From assembly GCA_902786815.1 (NCBI GenBank), contig CADADV010000007.1, positions 16,745 through 80,744 of the forward strand: DNA of 64,000 nucleotides, read 5' to 3'. The first letter of the stretch is position 1; each line of letters starts with the position of its first letter. The notes under the pieces are model-generated. The model was not told the origin of the DNA. It searched no databases and saw only the letters and a program-made list of their open reading frames with translations. Both the position numbers and the translations under genes were made by a program. Shown here piece by piece: positions 43,732 to 51,752 of this stretch. This DNA comes from an uncultured Eubacteriales bacterium. GTDB lineage: Bacteria > Bacillota > Clostridia > Peptostreptococcales > Anaerovoracaceae.

Positions 43732-44679
43732 CTAATATTGATAAACGTCCTGGTAGTTGCTGCCGTCTCCGATGAAATCGGCGTTCTGTCCATTGGCTGA
43801 GAAGGTCAGGTCCACGCGGCTCCAGTCACCCGGATCCACAGAGAATTCCACCGTCGTCCAGCCTTTCTCTTCTGTATAGAACATGTTCCATGCGTGGTAC
43901 AAGTTGTTCGGCGCCACATATCCGAAGATGATCTTCGTCGGGATACCCTGGCTGCGCAGCATGGAGGCTGCCAGGCTGGCGTAATCAAAGCAGATGCCTT
44001 TGCCTGTTTCTATTACTTCGTCCGGATCGGGGACATATCCCGATTCGACCGTCTTCGCCTCCTCGTAGTCGTACTTGACTTTGTCGCAGATGTATTGGTA
44101 AACCTTGTCGACAAAGTCGCTCTCGCTATTGGACTCTGCAGCCATCTTCGCTGCCTTCTTCACGCAATCCGAGTCTTCCGAATAATCAGCGTAAGCGTTC
44201 GGCCTAAGGTATGGATCAAGAGGATCGTCCAGCTTGACATCCGCACTAGTCACATAAAGTTCATAATAGCTGGTGCCGCTGACGTTCTTCATCACCTTGA
44301 TTGTGTAAGTGCCGTCCCCGCACTGCAACGGAAAAATCTGCTCAGTGCCCTGCTCGATGTCATAGGTGTATGTTTCGTCACCCTTGATCACTTGCAGTTT
44401 CAGTCTGCTGTCGCTTTTTGCCACAACGCCGAAATACCCGTCGGCTACGCATGACAAATCCACCTGTACTTCGCCGGCTCCCTCTGCGCTGTCCTCATGG
44501 AATTCAGCGTCATGGTATTCGGATTCGAACGTTCCGCCGCCGCTGTTTTCGCTGCCGCCGCCACCGCTGTCACTGGAAGCCGCCGTGCTTGAGCCGCCGC
44601 CGCAGGCGGTCAAAGTCAGGCAAATCACAATAATTGCAATAGTATATATTCTGTTTTTCGTCACGATTCGCTTCTTCAT
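43732..44679 (-). CDS. Transglutaminase-like lipoprotein
   Basis: The 315 residues have a lipoprotein signal ending LTAC, with the lipidated Cys at 26. A Gly/Ser linker follows, then a beta-sandwich part (75-150) and a transglutaminase-like domain with Cys230 (GKGICFDYASLAAS), His262 (YHAWN) and Asp282. It is first in the pilus operon, so it may process or crosslink pilins outside the cell. The ATG at 44679 has no ribosome site and lies only a few bases from the expected transcription start. Confidence 0.82.
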   Translation of the reverse strand: MKKRIVTKNRIYTIAIIVICLTLTACGGGSSTAASSDSGGGGSENSGGGTFESEYHDAEFHEDSAEGAGEVQVDLSCVADGYFGVVAKSDSRLKLQVIKGDETYTYDIEQGTEQIFPLQCGDGTYTIKVMKNVSGTSYYELYVTSADVKLDDPLDPYLRPNAYADYSEDSDCVKKAAKMAAESNSESDFVDKVYQYICDKVKYDYEEAKTVESGYVPDPDEVIETGKGICFDYASLAASMLRSQGIPTKIIFGYVAPNNLYHAWNMFYTEEKGWTTVEFSVDPGDWSRVDLTFSANGQNADFIGDGSNYQDVYQY

Positions 44680-44690
44680 TGTGTGACACA

Positions 44691-44722
44691 ATTATACCAT
44701 AAAGTATCCCGTTGGGTATCCC
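44691..44722 (-). promoter_or_regulatory. Repeat-controlled promoter of the pilus operon
   Basis: On the minus strand GGGATAC occurs at 44722-44716 and 44710-44704, period 12. An extended -10, TGGTATAAT, follows, whose TATAAT is at 44696-44691, 7 bases after the second repeat. Period and gap equal those of the 33.6 and 38.7 kb promoters, although the repeat sequence differs. Confidence 0.6.
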
Positions 44723-44854
44723 TAATAAATCAAACCTTTAACTGAAAGCTATGTTTGTATTTTAGAGTATTATTTGTTATTCTAATAGACGGATGTGCAA
44801 AAGCATCACAATCGGCCTGGTCCCCATTCGGACCGGCATAGAGGAGGAGAGCAA

Positions 44855-46135
44855 ATGGCTGAAGAAAAGCCTGCCGGCAGTGCACCGGCTGAAACGATTA
44901 CAACCAAAAAGCAACGTGACTATATGTTCGACACGTTCCGCGGAATCCTGATGCTGTCGATCCCGATTTCCCACTTCACGAAGGCTTCGGGCAACTGGTA
45001 CGCCGCCTTGTATGGCGGCGCCGGATGGGCGCAGACACACCCGACCGGATTCGTCTACATTACGATCAACGTTTTCGTCATGCAGGCGTTCATGTTTTTG
45101 TCCGGGTACTTTTCCAAGAAACCTGAGCGGGCGAGAGAAACCGCTTTCCGCGGCATACTTTGGCCGTACCTGGTGTTTACGACCATCACCATGATCGCTG
45201 CATGGGGCTTCGACTGTCCGATCGGAAAGTACTTCGGCTACCTGACCCCATCCTTCGCGTTGTGGTTCCTGGTCGCCCTGTTCCTGTACAGGTACTTCCT
45301 GGTGGAAATCGTTAAATTCAAGTGGGCGCTCCCCATGAGCATCTTCATGATGCTCGCCGCAGGCGTTCTGCCCTTCGGTCAGTTCATGGCGCTGGGACGT
45401 GTGTTCTCTTACTTCCCGTTCTTCATGATCGGATACTACTGCTCGAAGGAAACCCTGGACATGGTCAGGACACTTAAGAAAAAACCTGTCCTGGTAGCAT
45501 TGCTCGGCGCGGTGCTTGTGGGCATGTCGATCTGGCTTATGTACAACGGTCCGACGCTTTCATGGTTCCTGCTGAAGGAAGACCTTACCCGATTCGGACA
45601 TACCTGGTATACCGAATGTCTGTGGAGACTGCTGGTCTTCGGCCTGTCCGCCGGCTGGATCGCCTTCATGGTCAACATACTGCCGTCAAAGCAGAACTTC
45701 CTCTGCTACATCGGTACGAACACCATGCCGATCTACCTGTTCCACCTGGGACTGCGGCATGTGATCACCCAGTACAATGTCTACATGGGCGTCGTCGGAT
45801 CACTGATCGTCGCATGGTTTGCCGGCATCTCCCTGCTCCACAAGAAGCATAATAACTGGGCCGTATCCATCGTCATCACAGTCCTGTCCATCGCAGGCGT
45901 CTTCATCCTGTGCATGTCAGGCGTGCTGGATCCGCTGGCAGGCGGATGCCCGAAGAATCTGGTGCTCTTCTATATCCTGGTCTGGGGCAGCGCGCTGCTG
46001 ACCGGTGTTTCCCTGGCAGCTCCGTTCTGGGTCAAACTCTATGACCTGCTTACCGAAGGACCGCTGCGTGCGTCATTCATCACCGAATGGCTGGAAGGAA
46101 AATACCTGAAGAAAAACAATGAAGAAGCCAAGTAA
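44855..46135 (+). CDS. Membrane acyltransferase (acyltransferase-3 family)
   Basis: The 426 residues have about ten membrane helices. The opening MFDTFRGILMLSIPISH holds the conserved Arg and His of the family, and FMFLSGYFSKK follows. Such proteins transfer acyl groups to surface polysaccharide or other cell-envelope substrates. GAGGAGGA precedes ATG 44855. The downstream lipoprotein hydrolase overlaps by 17 bases. The two may add and remove acyl groups, or act on the same glycan. Confidence 0.85.
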   Translation: MAEEKPAGSAPAETITTKKQRDYMFDTFRGILMLSIPISHFTKASGNWYAALYGGAGWAQTHPTGFVYITINVFVMQAFMFLSGYFSKKPERARETAFRGILWPYLVFTTITMIAAWGFDCPIGKYFGYLTPSFALWFLVALFLYRYFLVEIVKFKWALPMSIFMMLAAGVLPFGQFMALGRVFSYFPFFMIGYYCSKETLDMVRTLKKKPVLVALLGAVLVGMSIWLMYNGPTLSWFLLKEDLTRFGHTWYTECLWRLLVFGLSAGWIAFMVNILPSKQNFLCYIGTNTMPIYLFHLGLRHVITQYNVYMGVVGSLIVAWFAGISLLHKKHNNWAVSIVITVLSIAGVFILCMSGVLDPLAGGCPKNLVLFYILVWGSALLTGVSLAAPFWVKLYDLLTEGPLRASFITEWLEGKYLKKNNEEAK

Positions 46136-47126
46136 GCGCACAGAGAAATATACGAACAAAACAGCTGCCGTACATGTTGCGGCAGCTCTTTGTCTATGCC
46201 TTTGTCTTGCTTTTGCACTAGGGGCGGCGCTGACCGGATGCACATCGTCGGAACCGGCTGCCGGTGATGAAAACGCTCTTGACCGCGGCCCGGAAAAGGT
46301 GATCACCGAAGATGTCTTCCTCCGGAATGAAGACGGCACTTACACGTACTGTGAAATCGTCGCGCCCGACATTGAAGGCCCCTATCCGCTCGTCTGCATT
46401 TCCCACGGGATCTACGGCAGCCTGAACAGCGGCGGCGCGCGGCTCTTGTCTGAACTGCTGGCGTCAAACGGAATTGCCGCAGTCCGCGCGGACTTCAACC
46501 GCTGCCTGACAGACGATCCGGACAAGGCTCTTGCCAAGGACAAGTCCGGACGCACCAACGATTACACACTCAAGGATATGCTTGAATCCAACATGCTCCT
46601 CATCGACTACACGATGGATCACTATAATGTTGATCCGGACCGCATCGGTGTTTACGGCAGATCCTTCGGGGGCCGCGTCGCCATGATCATGGGCAATGAA
46701 AGCTGGGGCGGCATCGACTACAAAGCCATGGCGCTCATCGCGCCTGCCGGCAATGAGTACGCCCTCATCCACTATGTGGGCGGCCAGGAAGAATGGGACC
46801 GCATCCGCGCCGTCGTGGAAAAGGACGGCAAATGCAAACGCGGCGTACTGACCTTTACCCCGGAGTGGTTTGAGGAATACTACGAGCTGAATCCTGCTCT
46901 CACCGGCGACAAGTTCGGTGACAAGCCCGTGATGGTCTATTACAATACAAAGGACACAGTCGTCGAACCGAAAACCAGTCTTGACTGTGCCCATGCTTAT
47001 TCTAATGTGGCGATCTATGAAGTGACGACTGACGACGGTCACGGTTACGAAATGTCCTATGATGTGTCCCCGATCAAAGTCGAGATCATGAACCGGGTCG
47101 TCAAATTCTTCAAGGACAATCTGTAG
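46119..47126 (+). CDS. Lipoprotein alpha/beta hydrolase
   Basis: The 335 residues have a hydrophobic signal (about 18-38) ending in LTGC, the lipid-modified Cys. An alpha/beta hydrolase domain follows with nucleophile Ser in GRSFGG (near residue 190), Asp in KDTVV and His in DDGHGYEM. It is anchored outside the membrane. It overlaps the end of the acyltransferase gene and probably works on the same surface molecule. Substrate unknown. Confidence 0.82.
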   Translation: MKKPSKRTEKYTNKTAAVHVAAALCLCLCLAFALGAALTGCTSSEPAAGDENALDRGPEKVITEDVFLRNEDGTYTYCEIVAPDIEGPYPLVCISHGIYGSLNSGGARLLSELLASNGIAAVRADFNRCLTDDPDKALAKDKSGRTNDYTLKDMLESNMLLIDYTMDHYNVDPDRIGVYGRSFGGRVAMIMGNESWGGIDYKAMALIAPAGNEYALIHYVGGQEEWDRIRAVVEKDGKCKRGVLTFTPEWFEEYYELNPALTGDKFGDKPVMVYYNTKDTVVEPKTSLDCAHAYSNVAIYEVTTDDGHGYEMSYDVSPIKVEIMNRVVKFFKDNL

Positions 47127-47148
47127 CTCTGTCGTAACAGTCCTGTCG

Positions 47149-47694
47149 TTACAGTTCCGCGCCCAGTTTTTCCAGCTCCGCCAGCATCTGCTCATCCGCT
47201 GCCAGATCCTTTGGCTTGTTTGCGGATATGGATTTCGCGAAGACGATGTTCCATCCCAGATAATCGGAGATGCACTGGAACTGTTTCTGTATGATCTCGT
47301 ACTCCGCATCATCGAGTTCTGCCTCGCCGATCACAACGGTTCCGATCTTCTTGCCGGTTCCCGAAAACTTCGACGCGCGGGCGTAGAACTTATCGATGAC
47401 CAGTTTCAGTTGCGCCGTAATGCCCCACCAGTAGACCGGCGTTGCGAAGATGATCGCATCGGCTTCCTCGACTGCTGCGTTGATCTCCGGGGAATCATCC
47501 GCGAAGATGCACCTGCTCATGCATCCGCAGGCGTTGCAGGCTTTGCATGGGATAATTTCCTTTCCTGCCGCATCGATCTGCGTCACTTCGATATCTGCTG
47601 CATCCGGTCTTTCTTCAAGACCCTTCCGGATGGCTTTGATTGCTGTCAATGTATTGCCCTTCCGCGGGCTTCCGTTCAGAATCAGTACTTTCAT
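47149..47694 (-). CDS. Flavodoxin-like FMN reductase
   Basis: This 181-residue protein has a flavodoxin fold with the FMN phosphate loop LNGSPRKGNT and a Cys-rich segment (PCKACNACGCMSRC) resembling iron-sulfur flavoproteins. It would transfer electrons from NAD(P)H to an acceptor. A second family member sits at 57805. It is alone on its strand, between the hydrolase and hypB. Confidence 0.85.
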   Translation of the reverse strand: MKVLILNGSPRKGNTLTAIKAIRKGLEERPDAADIEVTQIDAAGKEIIPCKACNACGCMSRCIFADDSPEINAAVEEADAIIFATPVYWWGITAQLKLVIDKFYARASKFSGTGKKIGTVVIGEAELDDAEYEIIQKQFQCISDYLGWNIVFAKSISANKPKDLAADEQMLAELEKLGAEL

Positions 47695-47898
47695 ATTGTT
47701 TCCCTCCTATACCATCGCATTTGCATTATCGCATTTGCTGCACCTATCATATCAAGGCCTCTGCTCTGAAGGCAATACCCCGTTGCTCTTTTATCTCCGT
47801 TGATTATTCCCATTTGATCGTTCTCATTGCAGAAGCAAAAGCTTACTATTGATTATGGGATTCGATTCGCCTATACTTCATGAGTGGAGGGAGAATCA

Positions 47899-48588
47899 AT
47901 GGATATTCAGACAATCAAATTAAAAAAGACAATTCTTGAAGACAATAATAAAGATGCGGACCTGCTGCGAAGTCAGCTCGAGGATGCGGGCACATATTAT
48001 GTGAACGTCATGTCCTCACCGGGTTCAGGCAAAACCACAACACTCATCAGCACGATCAGGCAACTGCAAAATCCGGACAGCGGCGCTGTACCTCTGAGAG
48101 TGGGCGTCATGGAGGCGGACATCGACAGCGATGTGGATGCGCAGACTATTGCTCGCGAAACCGGCGTTCCTTCCGTACAGCTGCACACCGGCGGCATGTG
48201 TCACCTGGATGCCGAGATGTCCCGACAGGGTCTGAAAGGGATCGGATACAAAGATCTGGACCTTGTTTTCCTGGAGAACGTAGGCAATCTGGTATGCCCC
48301 GCTGAGTTCGACACCGGCGCACACATGAAGGCAGTGATCCTCTCCGTGCCCGAAGGAGATGATAAGCCTTTGAAATATCCGCTGATGTTCGAGGAGGCGG
48401 ATGTAGTGCTCGTCAGCAAAATCGACGCAATGGAAGCCTTCGATTTCGACCCGGAACGGTTCCGCGAAAATCTGGCCGGCTGCAATCCGGATGCACCTGT
48501 CTTTTTCCTGTCCGGCGCTACCGGCGAGGGCGTGCCGGAATGGGCCGCCTGGCTCGAACAGAATGTGCGGGACAGGAGCGGGAAATGA
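47899..48588 (+). CDS. hypB: HypB-like nickel-insertion GTPase
   Basis: The 229 residues have the P-loop SSPGSGKTTTL, switch region and the conserved GGMCHLDA, whose Cys and His bind metal. G4 is in VSKIDAME. HypB loads nickel into [NiFe] hydrogenases and other nickel enzymes. Here no hypA, hydrogenase structural genes or other hyp genes are adjacent. GGAGGGAG precedes ATG 47899. The window's own hydrogenase is the iron-only type and does not need it, so it serves an enzyme encoded elsewhere. Confidence 0.92.
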   Translation: MDIQTIKLKKTILEDNNKDADLLRSQLEDAGTYYVNVMSSPGSGKTTTLISTIRQLQNPDSGAVPLRVGVMEADIDSDVDAQTIARETGVPSVQLHTGGMCHLDAEMSRQGLKGIGYKDLDLVFLENVGNLVCPAEFDTGAHMKAVILSVPEGDDKPLKYPLMFEEADVVLVSKIDAMEAFDFDPERFRENLAGCNPDAPVFFLSGATGEGVPEWAAWLEQNVRDRSGK

Positions 48589-48711
48589 TTCCGCAGTCAC
48601 ATGGGATTTTTTGCTGTTAACTAATGCACTAAAGCAACCTTTGTGTTAGAATGATTATTGGAGTATTCATTCCGAAACAATCGTAAAACAATCTGAAAGG
48701 AGAATAAATAA

Positions 48712-49740
48712 ATGACTAAGAACATTGATTGGGGCAGCCTGAGTTTCAAGTATCAGCCGACCGACTACCGTGTTACCGCTTCCTATAAGGATGGTAAATG
48801 GAGCGAGCTGGAACTGATCACCGACCCAACAGTACACATTTCCGAATGCGCAGGCGTGCTTCAGTACGCACAGACTGTTTTTGAAGGGCTCAAAGCTTAC
48901 AGAACAGAAGACGGCAAAATCGTAACATTCCGTCCTGACCTGAATGCGCAGAGAATGGTCGATTCCGCGAAAAGACTGGCGATTCCGGTCGTTCCTGAGG
49001 AAATGTTCATGGAAGCCCTGGACATGCTGGTCAAGGCAAACGCAGATTGGGTTCCGCCTTACGGCAGCGGCGCAACGCTTTATGTTCGTCCGTTCATTTA
49101 TGGAAGCGGCCCGATGATCGGCGTAGCTCCTGCTCCGGAGTATGAATTCCGTATGATGTGCATGCCGGTTGGTCCTTACTTCAAAGAAGGCATCAAGCCG
49201 ATCGTCATCAAGGTATCGGATTTCGACAGAGCAGCTCCGCACGGAACAGGAAACATCAAGGCAGGTCTGAACTACGCTATGAGCCTCTACGCAGGCGAAC
49301 TGGCCCATGCAGAAGGCTTTGCCGAAAACATGTATCTGGATGCAGGCACGAGAACCTGTGTTGAGGAAACCGGCGGCGCCAACTTCATCTTCATCACGAA
49401 GGACGGCAAGGTTGTCACACCGAAGTCACACTCCGACTCCATCCTTCCTTCCGTCACAAGAAGAAGCCTGATGATCGTTGCTAAGGATATCCTGGGCATG
49501 GAGACAGAAACGCGCGAAGTCAAGTTCGAGGAAGTTCCTGAATTTGCAGAATGCGGACTCTGCGGAACAGCAGCTGTCATCTCACCGGTAGGAAAGATCA
49601 ACGATCACGGCAAAGAGATCGCATTCCCAAGCGGCATGGATGAAATGGGACCAACCCTCAAGAAACTCTACGATACACTGACCGGAATCCAGATGGGCAG
49701 AATCGAAGGGCCGGAAGGCTGGATCCACGAGATCAAATAA
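48712..49740 (+). CDS. ilvE: Branched-chain amino acid aminotransferase
   Basis: The 342-residue class IV PLP transaminase has its PLP Lys in GTGNIKAGLNYA. The phosphate-cup segment CGTAAVISPVG and LPSVTRRSL are also class IV-like. It interconverts leucine, isoleucine and valine with their keto acids. GAAAGGAGA precedes the start. It stands alone with a strong terminator. Confidence 0.95.
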   Translation: MTKNIDWGSLSFKYQPTDYRVTASYKDGKWSELELITDPTVHISECAGVLQYAQTVFEGLKAYRTEDGKIVTFRPDLNAQRMVDSAKRLAIPVVPEEMFMEALDMLVKANADWVPPYGSGATLYVRPFIYGSGPMIGVAPAPEYEFRMMCMPVGPYFKEGIKPIVIKVSDFDRAAPHGTGNIKAGLNYAMSLYAGELAHAEGFAENMYLDAGTRTCVEETGGANFIFITKDGKVVTPKSHSDSILPSVTRRSLMIVAKDILGMETETREVKFEEVPEFAECGLCGTAAVISPVGKINDHGKEIAFPSGMDEMGPTLKKLYDTLTGIQMGRIEGPEGWIHEIK

Positions 49741-49761
49741 AACATCCACCAATACGAAAAC

Positions 49762-49800
49762 AAAATGTGTCAAAAGGGACGGTTCTTTTGACACATTTTT
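49762..49800 (+). terminator. ilvE terminator
   Basis: AAAATGTGTCAAAAG (49762-49776) pairs with CTTTTGACACATTTT (49785-49799) and ends in T residues. It can serve both strands. Confidence 0.85.
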
Positions 49801-49806
49801 CATGCT

Positions 49807-50169
49807 TCAATCTCGTTTTCTGTTAAGGTAGCGGCGGATCTGTTCCTCATCTTTGATTTCCAGTCCCCGCTCTCCTGCGAGGGATTCGATGTGATGGGTG
49901 AACTCGTGGCGGAGAACTTCTCTGAGCTGCTCTGTCATCTGGTCTTCCGACATCCAGCCGTAGACGCTGTTGATGGAGCCGCCGTAGATCACGATGCCGC
50001 GGCCGAGATTGGATCTGACATACTCGCCCATGATCACCATATCATCGCCATATGGGCTTCTCTTGATTTCAGGCGTCAGAACAATGCCTGCATTGAGATC
50101 CTTATAAAATTCTTCCGGCAGTTCCTCGGCCAGCATGTCGAGGATCTCTCCCATTCTGTTCAGGTCCAT
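49807..50169 (-). CDS. Zincin-like metallopeptidase (PF06262-like)
   Basis: This 120-residue protein contains HEFTHHIESLAGERGLE, the HExxH zinc motif with a downstream Glu. The length and single-domain form match small bacterial zincins. No signal peptide is seen and the substrate is unknown. It converges on the ilvE terminator and lies just left of the terminator of the repeat-RNA unit. Confidence 0.85.
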   Translation of the reverse strand: MDLNRMGEILDMLAEELPEEFYKDLNAGIVLTPEIKRSPYGDDMVIMGEYVRSNLGRGIVIYGGSINSVYGWMSEDQMTEQLREVLRHEFTHHIESLAGERGLEIKDEEQIRRYLNRKRD

Positions 50170-50210
50170 ACTTGTTCCCCTTGTCTGAATAATTTTTTAA
50201 AACACAAAAA

Positions 50211-50256
50211 AGTAATGGGTTGCGTCCTACTTATTAGTACTACGCAACCCATTACT
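50211..50256 (-). terminator. Terminator of the minus-strand repeat unit
   Basis: AGTAATGGGTTGCGT (50211-50225) pairs with ACGCAACCCATTACT (50242-50256). On the minus strand it is followed by TTTTTTGTG, a textbook intrinsic terminator placed after the repeat array. Confidence 0.85.
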
Positions 50257-50390
50257 TGTCAACTTGTAACACCCTCATTTCTGTTACCTCGCTTTCTGCG
50301 GCCTGATCTTCCGTGCTTCGGGCTTCCTGTTCCCCCGTGGATTCTACTTCGGATTCCTGCACCTCTACGTTTCTACGATTCCCGGATAAA

Positions 50391-51015
50391 CTTCGCTAAT
50401 TCTCCGATTCTACGTTAGTTCCGTATTGTGACTTTTGCTTCTGTGCGTCCCTAATTCTACGATTCTTCGCTAGTTCCGTACGTTGAGATTCATGCATCTG
50501 CGCTTCGCTAATTCTTCAATTCTACGTTAGTTCCGTACACGAGACTCCTTGCAATTGCGCTTCGCCAATTCTTCAATTCTACGTTGGTTCCGTACCTGAG
50601 ATTTCAGATTTGTGCTTCGCCAATTCTTCAATTCTACGTTGGTTCCGTACCTGAGATTTCAGATTTGTGCTTCGCCAGTTCTTCAATTCTACGTTGGTTC
50701 CGTACCTGAGATTTCTGCAATTGTGCTTCGCCAATTCTTCGATTCTTCGTTGGTTCCGTACGATTGTACTATCTGTACTCTTCACGTACTGCATTGAGAC
50801 TCTTGCATTCGCGCTTCGCCAATTCTCCAATTCTACGCTGGTTCGGTTCTCTAAGACTTCTCACATCTGCGCTTCGCCAATTCTTCGATTCTATGCTGGT
50901 TTCGCTCTCGAGATCGTTCCTGTCGCTTCGGTGTTCCGCCAATTCTTCGATTCTATGCTGGTTCGAATCTGTTTTGCGGGTTTCGCTAATTCTTCCATTC
51001 TTTCGCTAGTTCCGC
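50391..51015 (-). repeat. Eleven tandem 55-62-base repeats with a paired core
   Basis: Plus-strand cores start near 50396, 50451, 50508, 50565, 50620, 50675, 50731, 50819, 50877, 50939 and 50986. Each has GC(C/T)AATTCTTC, then ATTCTACGTT(G/A)G. Copies differ at a pair that changes jointly. Units 4-7 are nearly identical in the spacer (CTGAGATTTC), while outer units drift, as for an array expanding from the centre. Degenerate relatives may continue to about 50300. Confidence 0.8.
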
Positions 51016-51124
51016 TCGCCGAATCCTGCACTTGTTCTCTCTGTAGATCTTCACGCCGCTATTCAGTTTTCAAGGTGTATATTTTTCAGGCTCTCGGTCT
51101 TTCAACCTCCCTCCTGGTGACATT

Positions 51125-51153
51125 AAAATACACCCCCTCCCGGAACAAGTCAA
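51125..51153 (-). promoter_or_regulatory. Promoter of the repeat-RNA unit
   Basis: TTGACT (51153-51148) and TATTTT (51130-51125) on the minus strand are 17 bases apart. Start would be near 51118, with GGGAGGGGG between the boxes. The arrangement looks like a strong, stable-RNA promoter. Confidence 0.6.
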
Positions 51154-51408
51154 TAGGTTCGGCTCATGTCTTTTGTTGTTTTTATGTACTGAAAATACAA
51201 CGCTGTACAATGCCTTCACGCGTAAAAGTATCCATAAAAAAATCTTTCACACCCCGGCAGAAAAAACGATCAAAAGTATAGATCAAAAGTATAATTATTA
51301 CTTGTTGATGATACGTCATCGTTGTAACATTATCATAGGCAAGAATATAACTGTAAGTTGCCCGACCTTGGCTGGATATTCGAAGACTAAAATCAGGGAG
51401 GTGTATAG
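51154..51408. other. Intergenic region, no gene seen
   Basis: Between the repeat-RNA promoter and the small membrane protein gene I see no reading frame with a ribosome site. An inverted motif GATCAAAAGTATA is repeated at 51270-51295. Confidence 0.4.
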
Positions 51409-51645
51409 ATGAAAGTAGTAATTGGTATCGTTCTGGTAGCTGTCGCAGCAGCGATCGTATATCTGTTTTACAGAAATGCTCTTGACAGAAGCAAAAGCAA
51501 CAAGACGAGTCTTTTCGGATCATTCAATAACGAGTACGGAGAAAAGGACAACCTGTTCAAAGTGAGTTCCGGTACTCTTGAAGGTCTGGACGAGGCTGAA
51601 CGACGGAAGAAAGAACAATCAAAAGAAGATATAAAGGGCGCCTGA
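51409..51645 (+). CDS. Small single-span membrane protein
   Basis: The 78 residues start with a membrane helix (about 2-22) and continue into a soluble, charged tail (LDRSKSNKTSLFGSFNNEYG to EDIKGA). A strong GGGAGG site precedes ATG 51409. There is no recognised family. A terminator follows immediately. Confidence 0.7.
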   Translation: MKVVIGIVLVAVAAAIVYLFYRNALDRSKSNKTSLFGSFNNEYGEKDNLFKVSSGTLEGLDEAERRKKEQSKEDIKGA

Positions 51646-51662
51646 CAAGGCGCTTTTTTTCT
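51639..51662 (+). terminator. Intrinsic terminator
   Basis: GCGCC pairs with GGCGC around TGACAA, followed by seven or more T residues. It overlaps the last codons of the small membrane protein gene. Confidence 0.75.
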
Positions 51663-51752
51663 CTCGCAAAAACAGGATCTCCTGCCTTTGCAAAAGCTTT
51701 GACGAAGGGCTTATGCAGGTGCTAATATTAGAGCATACAGGAGGAATTCTAA

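Larger units (their letters stand above)
50211..51118 (-). ncRNA. Candidate repeat-containing noncoding RNA
   Basis: About 0.9 kb has an apparent promoter (51125-51153), a leader with CCTTGAAAACTGAATA (51076-51061), eleven tandem stem-loop repeats and a strong terminator (50211-50256), all on the minus strand. No reading frame is credible, because repeat spacing (47-88 bases) does not keep phase. The stem in each repeat varies together: CCAA/UUGG or CUAA/UUAG, with CCAG/UUGG and CUAG/UUAG using G-U pairs on the minus-strand RNA. The leader resembles the conserved segment before 23S rRNA in Firmicutes. Function is unknown. Confidence 0.6.

Noticed and set aside
50391..51015. A CRISPR array from regularly spaced repeats
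   Set aside because: Repeats vary, the spacers resemble each other (CTGAGATTTC), lengths differ and no cas gene is near. Each unit has an internal short stem, unlike CRISPR repeats.
51061..51076. An rRNA gene
   Set aside because: Only a leader-like segment is present. No 16S, 23S or 5S sequence is seen nearby.
50579..51281. Open frames across the repeat array
   Set aside because: Repeat period is not a multiple of three and frames shift between copies. They have no ribosome sites and run antisense to the promoter or through the terminator.
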